Assembly (NCBI GenBank): GCA_015060395.1
Contig: SUYP01000011.1
Location: 7,946 to 71,945 of the forward strand
Direction: 5' to 3'
DNA from: Bacteroidales bacterium
GTDB lineage: Bacteria > Bacteroidota > Bacteroidia > Bacteroidales > UBA932
DNA length: 64,000 bases
Shown here piece after piece: positions 42,568 through 51,151 of the stretch (its first letter is position 1; each line of letters opens with the position of its first letter). The translations under genes were made by a program, and so were the position numbers. The notes under the pieces are model-generated. The model worked only from the letters and a program-made list of their open reading frames with translations. It ran no database searches and was not told where the DNA came from.

Positions 42568-42933
42568 ATGAAAATATTTCTCACAATACTTGGACTTATC
42601 TCCCTCGGGCTTGGAATACTTGGAATTTTCCTGCCGGTACTCCCGACAACTCCGCTGCTTCTCCTTGCTGCCGCTCTTTTCCTGCGCAGCCATAAAGGGC
42701 TATATGACTGGCTCCTGAATCATCCCAAGCTGGGACCGTATATCCGCAATTTTATGGAATATAAGGCCATCCCCTTGAAAATCAAGGTGCTGTCGGTGTC
42801 TATGGTGTGGCTGACTCTGCTTTACTGTGCGATCTTCGTAGCCGGTCATTGGGCATTCCGGACATTCTTCATCCTCCTTGCAGCAGCCATCACCTTACAT
42901 ATCCTTTCATATAAGACTCTGGATAAAAAATAA
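42568..42933 (+). CDS. DUF454 (YbaN-like) small membrane protein
   Basis: This 121-residue protein starts MKIFLTILGLISLGLGILG and contains LPVLPTTPLLLLAAALFLRS, the typical DUF454 opening, followed by the HPKLGPYIRN block (about 50-60) and two further hydrophobic segments. It is an inner-membrane protein of unknown function. The ATG at 42568 is chosen over an in-frame codon 54 nt upstream because the family starts here and a -7 box lies just before it. A weak hairpin (AAGCCGGA with TCCGACTT) follows the stop. Confidence 0.88.
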   Translation: MKIFLTILGLISLGLGILGIFLPVLPTTPLLLLAAALFLRSHKGLYDWLLNHPKLGPYIRNFMEYKAIPLKIKVLSVSMVWLTLLYCAIFVAGHWAFRTFFILLAAAITLHILSYKTLDKK

Positions 42934-42982
42934 GCCGGACCTTCCGATCCGACTTATCTTCTATCATTGACACTTGCTCTTT

Positions 42983-45097
42983 TTACTCCTCATAAATAAG
43001 GACTGGAGTAGCGAGAGGAAGCAGGCCTTCTGTGTCACAGCTCTTGGTCAATGCTGAATTCTTCTCGATTGTAAGCTTATTGTCGAAGGCGATGAAATCA
43101 TCCAGAGATTCTTTGAAACTCTGCGCATCAGTGCTGTTTGTAAGGCGCATAAGCCTGTACCATATAGCCCAGCGTGAAATGGCGTTGAAGTAATGGCCGT
43201 CTGTATCAAACTGGTTTCTCATCACGCTGTTATTGGTCGGACGGCAGAACAGATTGGAGTATGTTTTGCCTCCTCTGTATATTCCGAGTCCTTCGGAATC
43301 CGTATAGCCATAGCTTGCATCAAGAAGGTCTGACCAATAAACGTTGGACTCGTCGGTATAAGTGTCTCTGAAATCATTATCCCATCCGTCTTTTTTTTCA
43401 TCTGCAGTCCAATGCTCGTTTATATTTCGGTAAATACCGCTGTTATGCTGTCTGATCAGATAATCCCACTCTGTGGTGCTGAATCTAGTGATGAAATTGT
43501 CACCGTATTCATCAGACAGTTTGCCGAATCCGTGACCGCCGGCTTCGTGAATCAGAGTCCATCTGCGCATTTCATCTGATGTGGATAATGCTGTATATGC
43601 AACTGATGATACTGCGCAATAGTCTGTAGCAAAATTGTACGATATGCTGCAGGTACCGGCGTGGCACTTCACATTGACCATAACCATTATCAATGAGGAG
43701 TTTACTCGGCTGCTGATCTCGTCTTCATCTGTACATTCGCTGCCGTTCTTTCCTCCTTTCTTGCGTATCGCCTGTGCCGCGTATGTGCGGGTTGCATTGT
43801 CGTCACCTGTTATGCTTGTGGTGTTCGGGGTGAATTGAGTGCTGAAGATTGTACTTGCATCACCCTGGGTGGCTCCGTTCTGCAATGGCTTGGCATCGTG
43901 GTCTTCCGATGATACTGCATTGATGTAATATACATTGAAATACTCCTTGAGGGAAGTATATGGCTCGACGCTGAAGAAATCGTTGTATGCCTTCCTCATA
44001 ATCTTGTCGTAATCGCCAGCGCTGCCGAAGTGGGTCTTGTCGAAGCCGTCACCCATTATGATTATGTCGGTTCCGTCGCCCTTGGTAGCTTCCTGAAGCA
44101 CGACTATTCCTTCTTCAGGATTGTCAAAGCCGTCGATGTTCTCCAATACGCTTTCTGTCCAGGAAGATCCGCTGATCTTGTGGAGACGTCCGCCCTCCAA
44201 TATAGCGTCTGACTTCAAGGTCTTGCTGCAGCTGTACAGCTTGCCTTCCTTGCTCTTTACGTGTATTGTGAGAGTACCACCGGCCTGAAGATAGACAGGC
44301 CGGTTGGACATCATCATATATACAGTTGCTTCAGAACAAGGCTCGAAGTCTTCGAGTCTGATTGATATCTTGTTTGAAGTGGAGTAGTTCGGCTGGGTGC
44401 TTCCCCAGAATTCGTTGATCACGTTATAAAGATAGAAACAGCTGGAATATCCGCCTGCAGGTGCTGAGTATTCGAGTGCCACTTCTGTCGGTGTGATAGA
44501 CGGAAGGCCGCTGAGATTGAATTTCATACAAGATGACTCTGTGTGTCCGTCACCGGAAAAGTCAATGAATGCATTGTCAAATACGCACTCGGTTCCGTCA
44601 GTACACATCAGACGTATGGTATGATAATCCTGCAGATGCTCGAGACTGCCGTTTCCTTTCTGCACCTGATTGGTATATGAAAAGTCAAGATAATCCTTTT
44701 CACATCTGATCTTTGATCCTGGGAAATATATCGTCCAAGCGTTTGTGATAAGATTTTCCGGAAGATAATTAGAAGTTTTTGAAGTGCACTCGAAAACTCC
44801 GGTCGAAGTGCCTTCACCCTCTTTCAGACTGAATGTATAGACATTATACGAAGAACTTGGCTGGGCGTTAGCCACAATCTGGTCCTCGCTGCTCCAATAT
44901 GCCTTCAAAGCCTTTCCGCTTTCGAAATAGTCAAGGCGGGTAGCTGGTTCTGAGTCATCAAGGGATGCTGTGATTCTCCAGGTGACTTCCTCGTCGCTTT
45001 CTGGCAATGCTGCCGGCTTCTCTTCTGTACAGCCGCTCAAAACAAGTGATGTTATGAAAGAAGCGGCAATGATAAGATTTCTTGTAATTCTTTTCAT
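42983..45097 (-). CDS. M64-family peptidase lipoprotein with fimbrillin-like N-terminal domain
   Basis: This 704-residue protein has a lipoprotein signal (MKRITRNLIIAASFITSLVLSGC, Cys23). The N-terminal part (about 30-300) has features of the fimbrillin-like domains of Bacteroidetes (ATRLDYFESGKALKAYWSSE, then YTFSLKEGEGTSTGVFE and IYFPG). The C-terminal part is an M64 (IgA-peptidase) domain with the zinc site HEAGGHGFGKLSDEYGD. These enzymes are secreted and cut host or dietary proteins. ATG at 45097 is preferred to an upstream in-frame ATG. It follows a 42-residue ORF by 4 bp; both share one promoter. Confidence 0.88.
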   Translation of the reverse strand: MKRITRNLIIAASFITSLVLSGCTEEKPAALPESDEEVTWRITASLDDSEPATRLDYFESGKALKAYWSSEDQIVANAQPSSSYNVYTFSLKEGEGTSTGVFECTSKTSNYLPENLITNAWTIYFPGSKIRCEKDYLDFSYTNQVQKGNGSLEHLQDYHTIRLMCTDGTECVFDNAFIDFSGDGHTESSCMKFNLSGLPSITPTEVALEYSAPAGGYSSCFYLYNVINEFWGSTQPNYSTSNKISIRLEDFEPCSEATVYMMMSNRPVYLQAGGTLTIHVKSKEGKLYSCSKTLKSDAILEGGRLHKISGSSWTESVLENIDGFDNPEEGIVVLQEATKGDGTDIIIMGDGFDKTHFGSAGDYDKIMRKAYNDFFSVEPYTSLKEYFNVYYINAVSSEDHDAKPLQNGATQGDASTIFSTQFTPNTTSITGDDNATRTYAAQAIRKKGGKNGSECTDEDEISSRVNSSLIMVMVNVKCHAGTCSISYNFATDYCAVSSVAYTALSTSDEMRRWTLIHEAGGHGFGKLSDEYGDNFITRFSTTEWDYLIRQHNSGIYRNINEHWTADEKKDGWDNDFRDTYTDESNVYWSDLLDASYGYTDSEGLGIYRGGKTYSNLFCRPTNNSVMRNQFDTDGHYFNAISRWAIWYRLMRLTNSTDAQSFKESLDDFIAFDNKLTIEKNSALTKSCDTEGLLPLATPVLIYEE

Positions 45098-45101
45098 AGC
45101 G

Positions 45102-45230
45102 CTAATCTTCCAATAGTTCATCAAGGTCAGTTCCGGGGTCCAGACCAGGGGCGTTGCTCCCGATCAGAACACACTGTTCTGTTTCGATCATAATGATCGT
45201 TGTAACAGGGCTTTTGTAATCGTACTTCAT
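45102..45230 (-). CDS. Small ORF (42 residues) just upstream of the M64 gene
   Basis: The translation runs MKYDYKSPVTTIIMIETEQC and then VLIGSNAPGLDPGTDLDELLED. It is acidic at the end and has no signal peptide. It stops 4 bp before the M64 ATG and starts 35 nt after a good -7 box, so it is the first gene of the transcript. Short proteins of this shape (a Lys/Tyr/Pro opening, an Ile/Val strand, a small Gly/Ser/Asn turn, then an acidic tail) recur in Bacteroidales in front of surface lipoproteins, from my general knowledge. Role unknown. Confidence 0.6.
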   Translation of the reverse strand: MKYDYKSPVTTIIMIETEQCVLIGSNAPGLDPGTDLDELLED

Positions 45231-45264
45231 ATTGAATTTGTAAATGATAACCTGAAATATGCTG

Positions 45265-45297
45265 CAAAGTTATCCTTTTTTCATCCAAATTGCCAAT
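45265..45297 (-). promoter_or_regulatory. Bacteroidetes-type promoter for the small ORF/M64 unit
   Basis: TAACTTTG on the minus strand (45272-45265) fits TAnnTTTG, and ATTG (45297-45294), 21 bp upstream, is one base from TTTG. The small-ORF ATG follows by 34 nt. Confidence 0.55.
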
Positions 45298-45320
45298 TTT
45301 TAATCGGAAAATGTCCAGTA

Positions 45321-48260
45321 CTACTGCTTCACGACAAAGTCTATGGTCTTGAGATCTTTCTCTGATGAAGATGTTCCGTAAAGGATCTGGTATCTTCCAG
45401 AACGGACTGAAAGTTCGTCGATAGATGGATCATAATATTCGAATGCTTCTCCATCCAGAATTATTTCTGCCTTGCCGGTCTCTCCGGCTTCAAGATACAG
45501 CTTCTTGAAACCTTTGAGTGACTTTATCGGTGCTTCAGGATAGTCAAGAGCCTTTATATAGATCTGTACGGTTTCTGTTCCTTTCCTGTCTCCTGTGTTC
45601 GTTACTGGTACTGTCACCTTGACAGAACCGTCAGCCTTCATAGACTTTCTGGAAATCTTTCCCTTTCCGGTTTCGAAACTTGTATATGAAAGGCCGTATC
45701 CGAATGCGTATAAAGGTGTTCCGCGGAAATAACGGTATGTGCGGTTCTCCATACTATAGTCAAGGAAATCAGGAAGATCGTCATTTGAAGCATAGAATGT
45801 GACCGGAAGCTTGCCTCCAGGATTGTAGTCTCCGAAGATTATGTCTGCAAGGGCTTCAGAGCCTCCCTGTCCGGGATACCAGGCCTGGAGCAATGCATCG
45901 TACTGATCTTCAAGACATCCGAATGCGATTGCCGAGCCGGAACAGTTCACGAATACGACCGGCTTCCCGGTCTCGTGCATAGCCCTTACCAGCCTCTGCT
46001 GAACTGATGGAAGTTCTATGGTAGCCTTGTCGCCGCCTTCGCCTTCCATCTGCGCTGAAATGCCTCCTATGATGATGATTGCATCGGCATCGGCAACCTC
46101 AGCAGCAAGGCCATCGAATTCTATGAGTCTTCTTTCGCAGATGTCTGCGCGGAACATAGCGAAATTGCCGTTTCCTCTTCTGTATTCGATCTCAAGGTCG
46201 TAGGTTTTTCCTTCTTCAACAGGGAAGGACTTATATTCCACCTGACGCCTGAATCCGAAGCCGCGACGCATCCCGCCCGGCTCGACATCTTCCACCACCT
46301 CTCCGTTGACCTTCATTATATAGCCATTGTCACTTGCTATGGTGTATTTCATCTCTCCGGTGAATGTGGAAGTATATCTGCCTGATACTCTTACCGATAC
46401 ATTGTCTGTGCTGATTCCTTCGGCGAAACCCCAGGCTCCGAATGTGGAGAAGTTGAGGGCGTCATAATATCCGGTCTTATCCGGGTTTCCCTCGAGATTC
46501 CTGTTGTTGAAGAACTCTACATATACTCCCTTTCCTTCGTTTAATTCCTGCAGATGAGGAACGGTCTGGTAGTCGTCGTCAAGCTCGCAGGCCTTCCTGT
46601 ATATTATTTCAGTGCCCGGAACTGCTGCTTTGATTCCTTCCAGAAGGCTGCGGGTGTGCTCTGCTGTCGGTGTACCTCCGTAATTGCCGTTGAGAAGGGC
46701 TGTGTCATCGGCGTTAGGGCCTACGACCGCGATCTTCTTAAGATTCTTTGCCAGCGGAAGTATGCCGTTGTTCTTCAGCAGCACCATTGATTCACGTGCA
46801 GCTTCCACAGCAAGTCTGTGATTTGATTCGCTGCTGATCACCTCCGGTCCCATATCAGCCCAAGGAAGCATTTCCGCAGGGTCGAACATACCGAGTTCGA
46901 ACCTGCCGTATAATGTCCTTCTGAGATGTCCGTCAAGAACGGCCTCGTCAATGAGACCTTTCTGAAGAGCCTCGGTCAGCACCATAAACACTTTTCCGCA
47001 CTCCAGGTCAGTTCCGTTGAGGACAGCATCCACTGATGCTGAAAGCGGGTCAGGATGTGTCTCGTGCTGTCCTTTGTTGTAGAAATTGTTGATTGCGTCG
47101 CAGTCAGTCAGCACAATTCCGTCAAAGCCCCATTTTCTTCTGAGGATATCGACGAGAAGACGGTCGCTTGTACAGCACGGGATGCCTTCGTATCGATTGT
47201 ATGCACACATCACCTCACGTACATTGCCTTTCTTTACAAGTGCCTTGAAGGCAGGAAGATAGGTCTCCCAGAGGTCCCGCATAGATACAGATGCATTATA
47301 TGTATGTCGCAGAGGCTCCGGACCGCTGTGGACCGCGTAGTGCTTCGCACAGGCGTGTGTCTTGAAATATCTGTCGTCGTTGCCCTGCATTCCGAGGACT
47401 GTCTGCACTCCGAGCACGGCGTTCAGATAAGGGTCTTCTCCGCAGGTCTCCTGGCCGCGTCCCCAGCGCGGGTCACGGAAGATGTTCACGTTAGGGCACC
47501 AGAATGTGAGTTCGGGATTTCCCGGGTAATATATGACTCCCATAGGGGCATTGAACACATTGTGGTCGGAACGGTTCCAGTTTGCGCGAGCTTCGTCAGA
47601 AACGGTCGAGAATACGTCATATACCATTTCTGCATTGAAGGCAGCAGCCATACCGATAGGCTGAGGATATACGGTGTAGTCGCTCTGACGGATGCCGTGG
47701 CAGGCTTCGCTCCACCAGTTGTATGACGGGATACCCAGTCTGTCCACCGATATTGACTTGTTCATCATCAGACCGACCTTCTCTTCCGGTGTAAGAAGTG
47801 ATATAAGGTTTTCAGTTCGTTCTGCAAACGAAAGGGAAGTGTCGAGGTATGGATAGCTGATTTCAGCATTTTCATCGGCCTCGATTACGTCTGCTTCGAC
47901 TGAAAGCGATGCCAGAGTATTGCCGTCGCGGTCCAGAAGTTCTATTCTTCTGTAGCTTTTGCCTTTGTCCTTCGACGGAGAATAGGCGACCATCACTGTC
48001 GCACTATCCCCGGGTTCCACGGCGTTATCGTCGTAGAATGCCGAAATGCATCCGCAGCTCGGAATGTCGCTGTTTATTCTTGCCGCGGACTTCGAGGTAT
48101 TGGTGAATGTGAATGTATGGCAGACCGTACCTTCCAGAGGATTGATCTGGCCGAAATCCCAGTTGTAGGTATCAAATCTCAACGGGCTTTTCCAATTGTC
48201 TGCGAGCAGTGCTGCCGCGGAAATAAAGACGGCGCTTAAGGTGCTGAGGAATCGTTTCAT
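45321..48260 (-). CDS. GH3 beta-xylosidase-like enzyme with N-terminal DUF1573 and inserted PA14 domains
   Basis: This 979-residue secreted protein has a signal peptide (about 1-20), then a DUF1573 domain (about 28-125: WDFGQINPLEGTVCHTFTF, CGC, EPGDSATV). The GH3 (beta/alpha)8 domain begins at about 140. KHYAVHSGPE (about 306) and the nucleophile D386 in LTDCDAI are present; the DCDA wording is typical of beta-xylosidases. A PA14 domain (about 575-710) is inserted in the (alpha/beta)6 sandwich, and an Fn3-like domain ends the protein. It would release xylose or related sugars from oligosaccharides. It is divergent from GH115. The DUF1573 fusion is unusual. Confidence 0.9.
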   Translation of the reverse strand: MKRFLSTLSAVFISAAALLADNWKSPLRFDTYNWDFGQINPLEGTVCHTFTFTNTSKSAARINSDIPSCGCISAFYDDNAVEPGDSATVMVAYSPSKDKGKSYRRIELLDRDGNTLASLSVEADVIEADENAEISYPYLDTSLSFAERTENLISLLTPEEKVGLMMNKSISVDRLGIPSYNWWSEACHGIRQSDYTVYPQPIGMAAAFNAEMVYDVFSTVSDEARANWNRSDHNVFNAPMGVIYYPGNPELTFWCPNVNIFRDPRWGRGQETCGEDPYLNAVLGVQTVLGMQGNDDRYFKTHACAKHYAVHSGPEPLRHTYNASVSMRDLWETYLPAFKALVKKGNVREVMCAYNRYEGIPCCTSDRLLVDILRRKWGFDGIVLTDCDAINNFYNKGQHETHPDPLSASVDAVLNGTDLECGKVFMVLTEALQKGLIDEAVLDGHLRRTLYGRFELGMFDPAEMLPWADMGPEVISSESNHRLAVEAARESMVLLKNNGILPLAKNLKKIAVVGPNADDTALLNGNYGGTPTAEHTRSLLEGIKAAVPGTEIIYRKACELDDDYQTVPHLQELNEGKGVYVEFFNNRNLEGNPDKTGYYDALNFSTFGAWGFAEGISTDNVSVRVSGRYTSTFTGEMKYTIASDNGYIMKVNGEVVEDVEPGGMRRGFGFRRQVEYKSFPVEEGKTYDLEIEYRRGNGNFAMFRADICERRLIEFDGLAAEVADADAIIIIGGISAQMEGEGGDKATIELPSVQQRLVRAMHETGKPVVFVNCSGSAIAFGCLEDQYDALLQAWYPGQGGSEALADIIFGDYNPGGKLPVTFYASNDDLPDFLDYSMENRTYRYFRGTPLYAFGYGLSYTSFETGKGKISRKSMKADGSVKVTVPVTNTGDRKGTETVQIYIKALDYPEAPIKSLKGFKKLYLEAGETGKAEIILDGEAFEYYDPSIDELSVRSGRYQILYGTSSSEKDLKTIDFVVKQ

Positions 48261-48435
48261 ATCATTGTAATTAATTTGATCAGCATTGATAAAGATTCAT
48301 AAAATTACAGAAATATTCTTATTATAATCCTGTTTCATATCGTTTGGGACAGGAATTGTTTCGATTTTTATATATGTTGGGCGGATTTTAAAAGAATTTG
48401 TCGGTGTTGTGGTATAGTTATGAGTCTAAGTTTCT

Positions 48436-48443
48436 TAAATTTG
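48436..48443 (+). promoter_or_regulatory. Promoter -7 box for the GH115 gene
   Basis: TAAATTTG fits TAnnTTTG exactly and ends 20 nt before the ATG at 48464. No TTTG lies at the right distance upstream. The whole 203-bp divergent region (48261-48463) between GH3 and GH115 is AT-rich and holds nothing else I recognise. Confidence 0.4.
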
Positions 48444-48463
48444 TCTAGTTAATAACACATAAT

Positions 48464-51046
48464 ATGAGGAAAGTCTATATCTCCATTTTGACAGTTCTGG
48501 CATTTCTGGCAGTTTCGCCCGGATCTATGGCCATAGATCATCCCGGCATTACCCGTCCGGTGAAGTCTGTTTCTGATTTTGTACTGATCGAGGACGGCAA
48601 GCCTGTGCCTATTATCGTATCATCTACCGATGACACAGCTGTGCTGAGGGCTGCAGCAAATCTCCAGAATGATTTCTTTATGGTATGCGGAACCCGTCCG
48701 GAAATCCGTGAATCTGCAGAGACTGACCGTACAGTCATTGCCGGCTCTCTTTCTTCTGACATCATAAAGTCTATGATTGCAGATAATCTCATCGATGTAG
48801 GTGATCTGGAAGGATACAGGGAGAAGTATGTGATCCGGTTCGTGAAGAATCCTGTGGAGGGTGTGGGCGAAGCTCTTGTCATTGTGGGAAGTGACCGTAG
48901 AGGCGCTGTGTATGGCATATATGAGCTGTCGGAGCAGATCGGCGTATCTCCTTGGTATGACTGGGCAGATGTACCTGTAGCGCATAATGACAATCTCAGC
49001 ATTGCGCGTGGAACATATACTGCCGGAGAGCCTGCAGTGCGTTACAGAGGAATATTCCTGAACGACGAGGCTCCTTGCCTTACCGGCTGGGTGAAGCATA
49101 CATACGGGACAGATTACGGCGACCATCGTTTCTATGAACGTGTCTTTGAACTTCTCCTTCGTCTCAGAGCCAATTTTATTTGGCCGGCGATGTGGAGCTG
49201 GGCATTCTACGAAGATGATCCTCTGAACAGCAAGACTGCTGATGAGATGGGAATCATCGTAGGCACTTCGCACCACGAGCCTATGGCCCGCAATCATCAG
49301 GAATGGGCCCGCAGGCGCAATGAATATGGAGTATGGGACTATGCAACCAATCAGAAGGTCATAGATAAGTTCTTCCGCGAGGGTATCGAACGTGCGGCCG
49401 GTACCGAAGACCTTATCACCATCGGTATGCGTGGAGACGGTGACACAGCAATGGGCGGCAAGGAAGGTCAGGATGACAAGTTCGTGCCTGATTATGACTA
49501 TATGATCAGGATGATGCAGAAGATATTCGACAATCAGCGCAAGATCATACGCAAGGCTACAGGAAGACCTGCTGAAGAGCGCCCTCAGGTATGGGCTCTC
49601 TATAAGGAGGTGCAGACTCTGTATGAAAAAGGCCTCAGAGTGCCTGATGATGTGACAATTCTTCTTTCAGACGACAACTGGGGTGATGTACGTCGTCTTC
49701 CGAATGCAGAGGAACGTGAAAGAGAAGGTGGCTGGGGAATGTACTACCACGTGGATTATGTTGGTGCTCCAAGGAATTCCAAGTGGCTCAATATCACTCC
49801 TGTACAGAATCTATGGGAGCAGATGCAGCTTACATACTCATACGGGGTTGACCGTCTTTGGGTCCTGAATGTAGGTGACCTCAAGCCGATGGAATATCCG
49901 ATCACGCTCTTCCTCGATATGGCCTGGAATCCAAAGGAATTCAATGCTGCAAATATCAAGGATCATACTGTGGAATTCTGCCGTCAGCAGTTCGGTGATG
50001 ATCAGGCTGCAGAAGCTGCGCGCATCCTTAACCTTTACAGCAAATACACCGGGCGTATCACTCCGGAGATGCTCGACCGTCACACATATAATCTTCAGAC
50101 AGGAGAGTGGAAAACTGTTTCTGACGAGTATCTGAAGCTAGAGACAGAGGCCTTGAGGCAGTATATGACCCTACAGGAAGAAACGAAGGATGCATATTTC
50201 CAGCTCATTCTCTTCCCGGTTCAGGCAATGGCCAATCTTTATGAGATGTATTATGCTCAGGCTATGAACCACGATCTTTACGCCAAGGGAGATCCAGCAG
50301 CAGACAAGTGGGCTGACAAGGTCGAAGCCTGCTTTGCGAGAGACAAGTTCCTGACAGGTACCTATAATAATGTTATGGCTGGCGGAAAGTGGAAGAATAT
50401 GATGATACAGAAGCATATCGGATATACGATATGGAATGATACTTTCCCTGCCGACATACTTCCTGAGATACATCGTACCGGCAGTACCGAACAGCTTCCT
50501 TCTGGCTTCTCATTCGATTATGATGACGGATATGTATCAATAGAAGCTCCGCATATATTCTCATCACAGAACTCTGCAGAAGGACAGTGGACATTGATTG
50601 ATGATATGGGCCGTACTCTGGGCGGTGTGGCGCTTATGCCTTATACTGTCCCGGTAGATGGGGCTTCGCTCACTTATCGGATGCAGCTTCCGGCCGATGT
50701 CAGAAATGTCACTGTGCATATAGCGACCAAATCAACTCTTGCCTTCCACGACGCAGATGGACACAGCTATCGCGTCGGTTTCAAGGGAGGGGAGTCTGTA
50801 GAGCGTTGCTTCAACGATGACCTGAATGAAAAACCGGAGAACATATATTCGATATATTACCCGACTGTGGCCCGCAGAGTCGTTATTGAGAAGATCGATC
50901 TGCAGCTTCCTGAGAATCAGAATGGTATATATGAACTGGTTATCGAGCCTCTTGATCCGGGTATCGTGTTTGAGAAGTTCGTGATCGACTTCGGCGGCTA
51001 TCAGGAATCTTATCTGATGGGAACCGAATCTTCTTGCAGACGATAA
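48464..51046 (+). CDS. GH115 alpha-glucuronidase
   Basis: This 860-residue protein has a signal peptide (cleavage near SMAID, about 24). Family GH115 features follow: an N-terminal alpha/beta domain, the RYRGIFLNDEAPCLTGW block (about 190), LRANFIWPAMWSWAFYEDDPLN (about 230), GMRGDGDTAMGG and a C-terminal beta-sandwich domain. GH115 enzymes remove (4-O-methyl)glucuronic acid from internal and terminal xylose residues of glucuronoxylan, so this enzyme strips xylan side chains before GH10/GH43/GH3 action. It is divergent from GH3 and converges with the GH146 gene at a large hairpin. Confidence 0.92.
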   Translation: MRKVYISILTVLAFLAVSPGSMAIDHPGITRPVKSVSDFVLIEDGKPVPIIVSSTDDTAVLRAAANLQNDFFMVCGTRPEIRESAETDRTVIAGSLSSDIIKSMIADNLIDVGDLEGYREKYVIRFVKNPVEGVGEALVIVGSDRRGAVYGIYELSEQIGVSPWYDWADVPVAHNDNLSIARGTYTAGEPAVRYRGIFLNDEAPCLTGWVKHTYGTDYGDHRFYERVFELLLRLRANFIWPAMWSWAFYEDDPLNSKTADEMGIIVGTSHHEPMARNHQEWARRRNEYGVWDYATNQKVIDKFFREGIERAAGTEDLITIGMRGDGDTAMGGKEGQDDKFVPDYDYMIRMMQKIFDNQRKIIRKATGRPAEERPQVWALYKEVQTLYEKGLRVPDDVTILLSDDNWGDVRRLPNAEEREREGGWGMYYHVDYVGAPRNSKWLNITPVQNLWEQMQLTYSYGVDRLWVLNVGDLKPMEYPITLFLDMAWNPKEFNAANIKDHTVEFCRQQFGDDQAAEAARILNLYSKYTGRITPEMLDRHTYNLQTGEWKTVSDEYLKLETEALRQYMTLQEETKDAYFQLILFPVQAMANLYEMYYAQAMNHDLYAKGDPAADKWADKVEACFARDKFLTGTYNNVMAGGKWKNMMIQKHIGYTIWNDTFPADILPEIHRTGSTEQLPSGFSFDYDDGYVSIEAPHIFSSQNSAEGQWTLIDDMGRTLGGVALMPYTVPVDGASLTYRMQLPADVRNVTVHIATKSTLAFHDADGHSYRVGFKGGESVERCFNDDLNEKPENIYSIYYPTVARRVVIEKIDLQLPENQNGIYELVIEPLDPGIVFEKFVIDFGGYQESYLMGTESSCRR

Positions 51047-51050
51047 ATCC

Positions 51051-51147
51051 AAAACAGCAGACTGGGATACCGTGACGTGCCACCCCCGGCTAGGGGGTGC
51101 CTCCCGATAGGGAGGCGGGGGTCACCGGTATCCCAGTCTGCTGTTTT
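51051..51147. terminator. Branched hairpin (21-bp outer stem, two inner hairpins) between GH115 and GH146
   Basis: AAAACAGCAGACTGGGATACC (51051-51071) pairs perfectly with 51127-51147. After a 1-nt bulge, GTGAC/GTCAC extends the stem. Inside are two hairpins: CACCCCC/GGGGGTG (51081-51099, 5-nt loop) and CCTCCC/GGGAGG (51100-51115, 4-nt loop). It lies 4 bp after the GH115 stop and 4 bp before the GH146 stop, between convergent genes. The outer stem ends in TTTT on each strand, so it could act as a two-way terminator. It could also be a small inverted-repeat mobile element. Confidence 0.75.
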
Positions 51148-51151
51148 AAAT

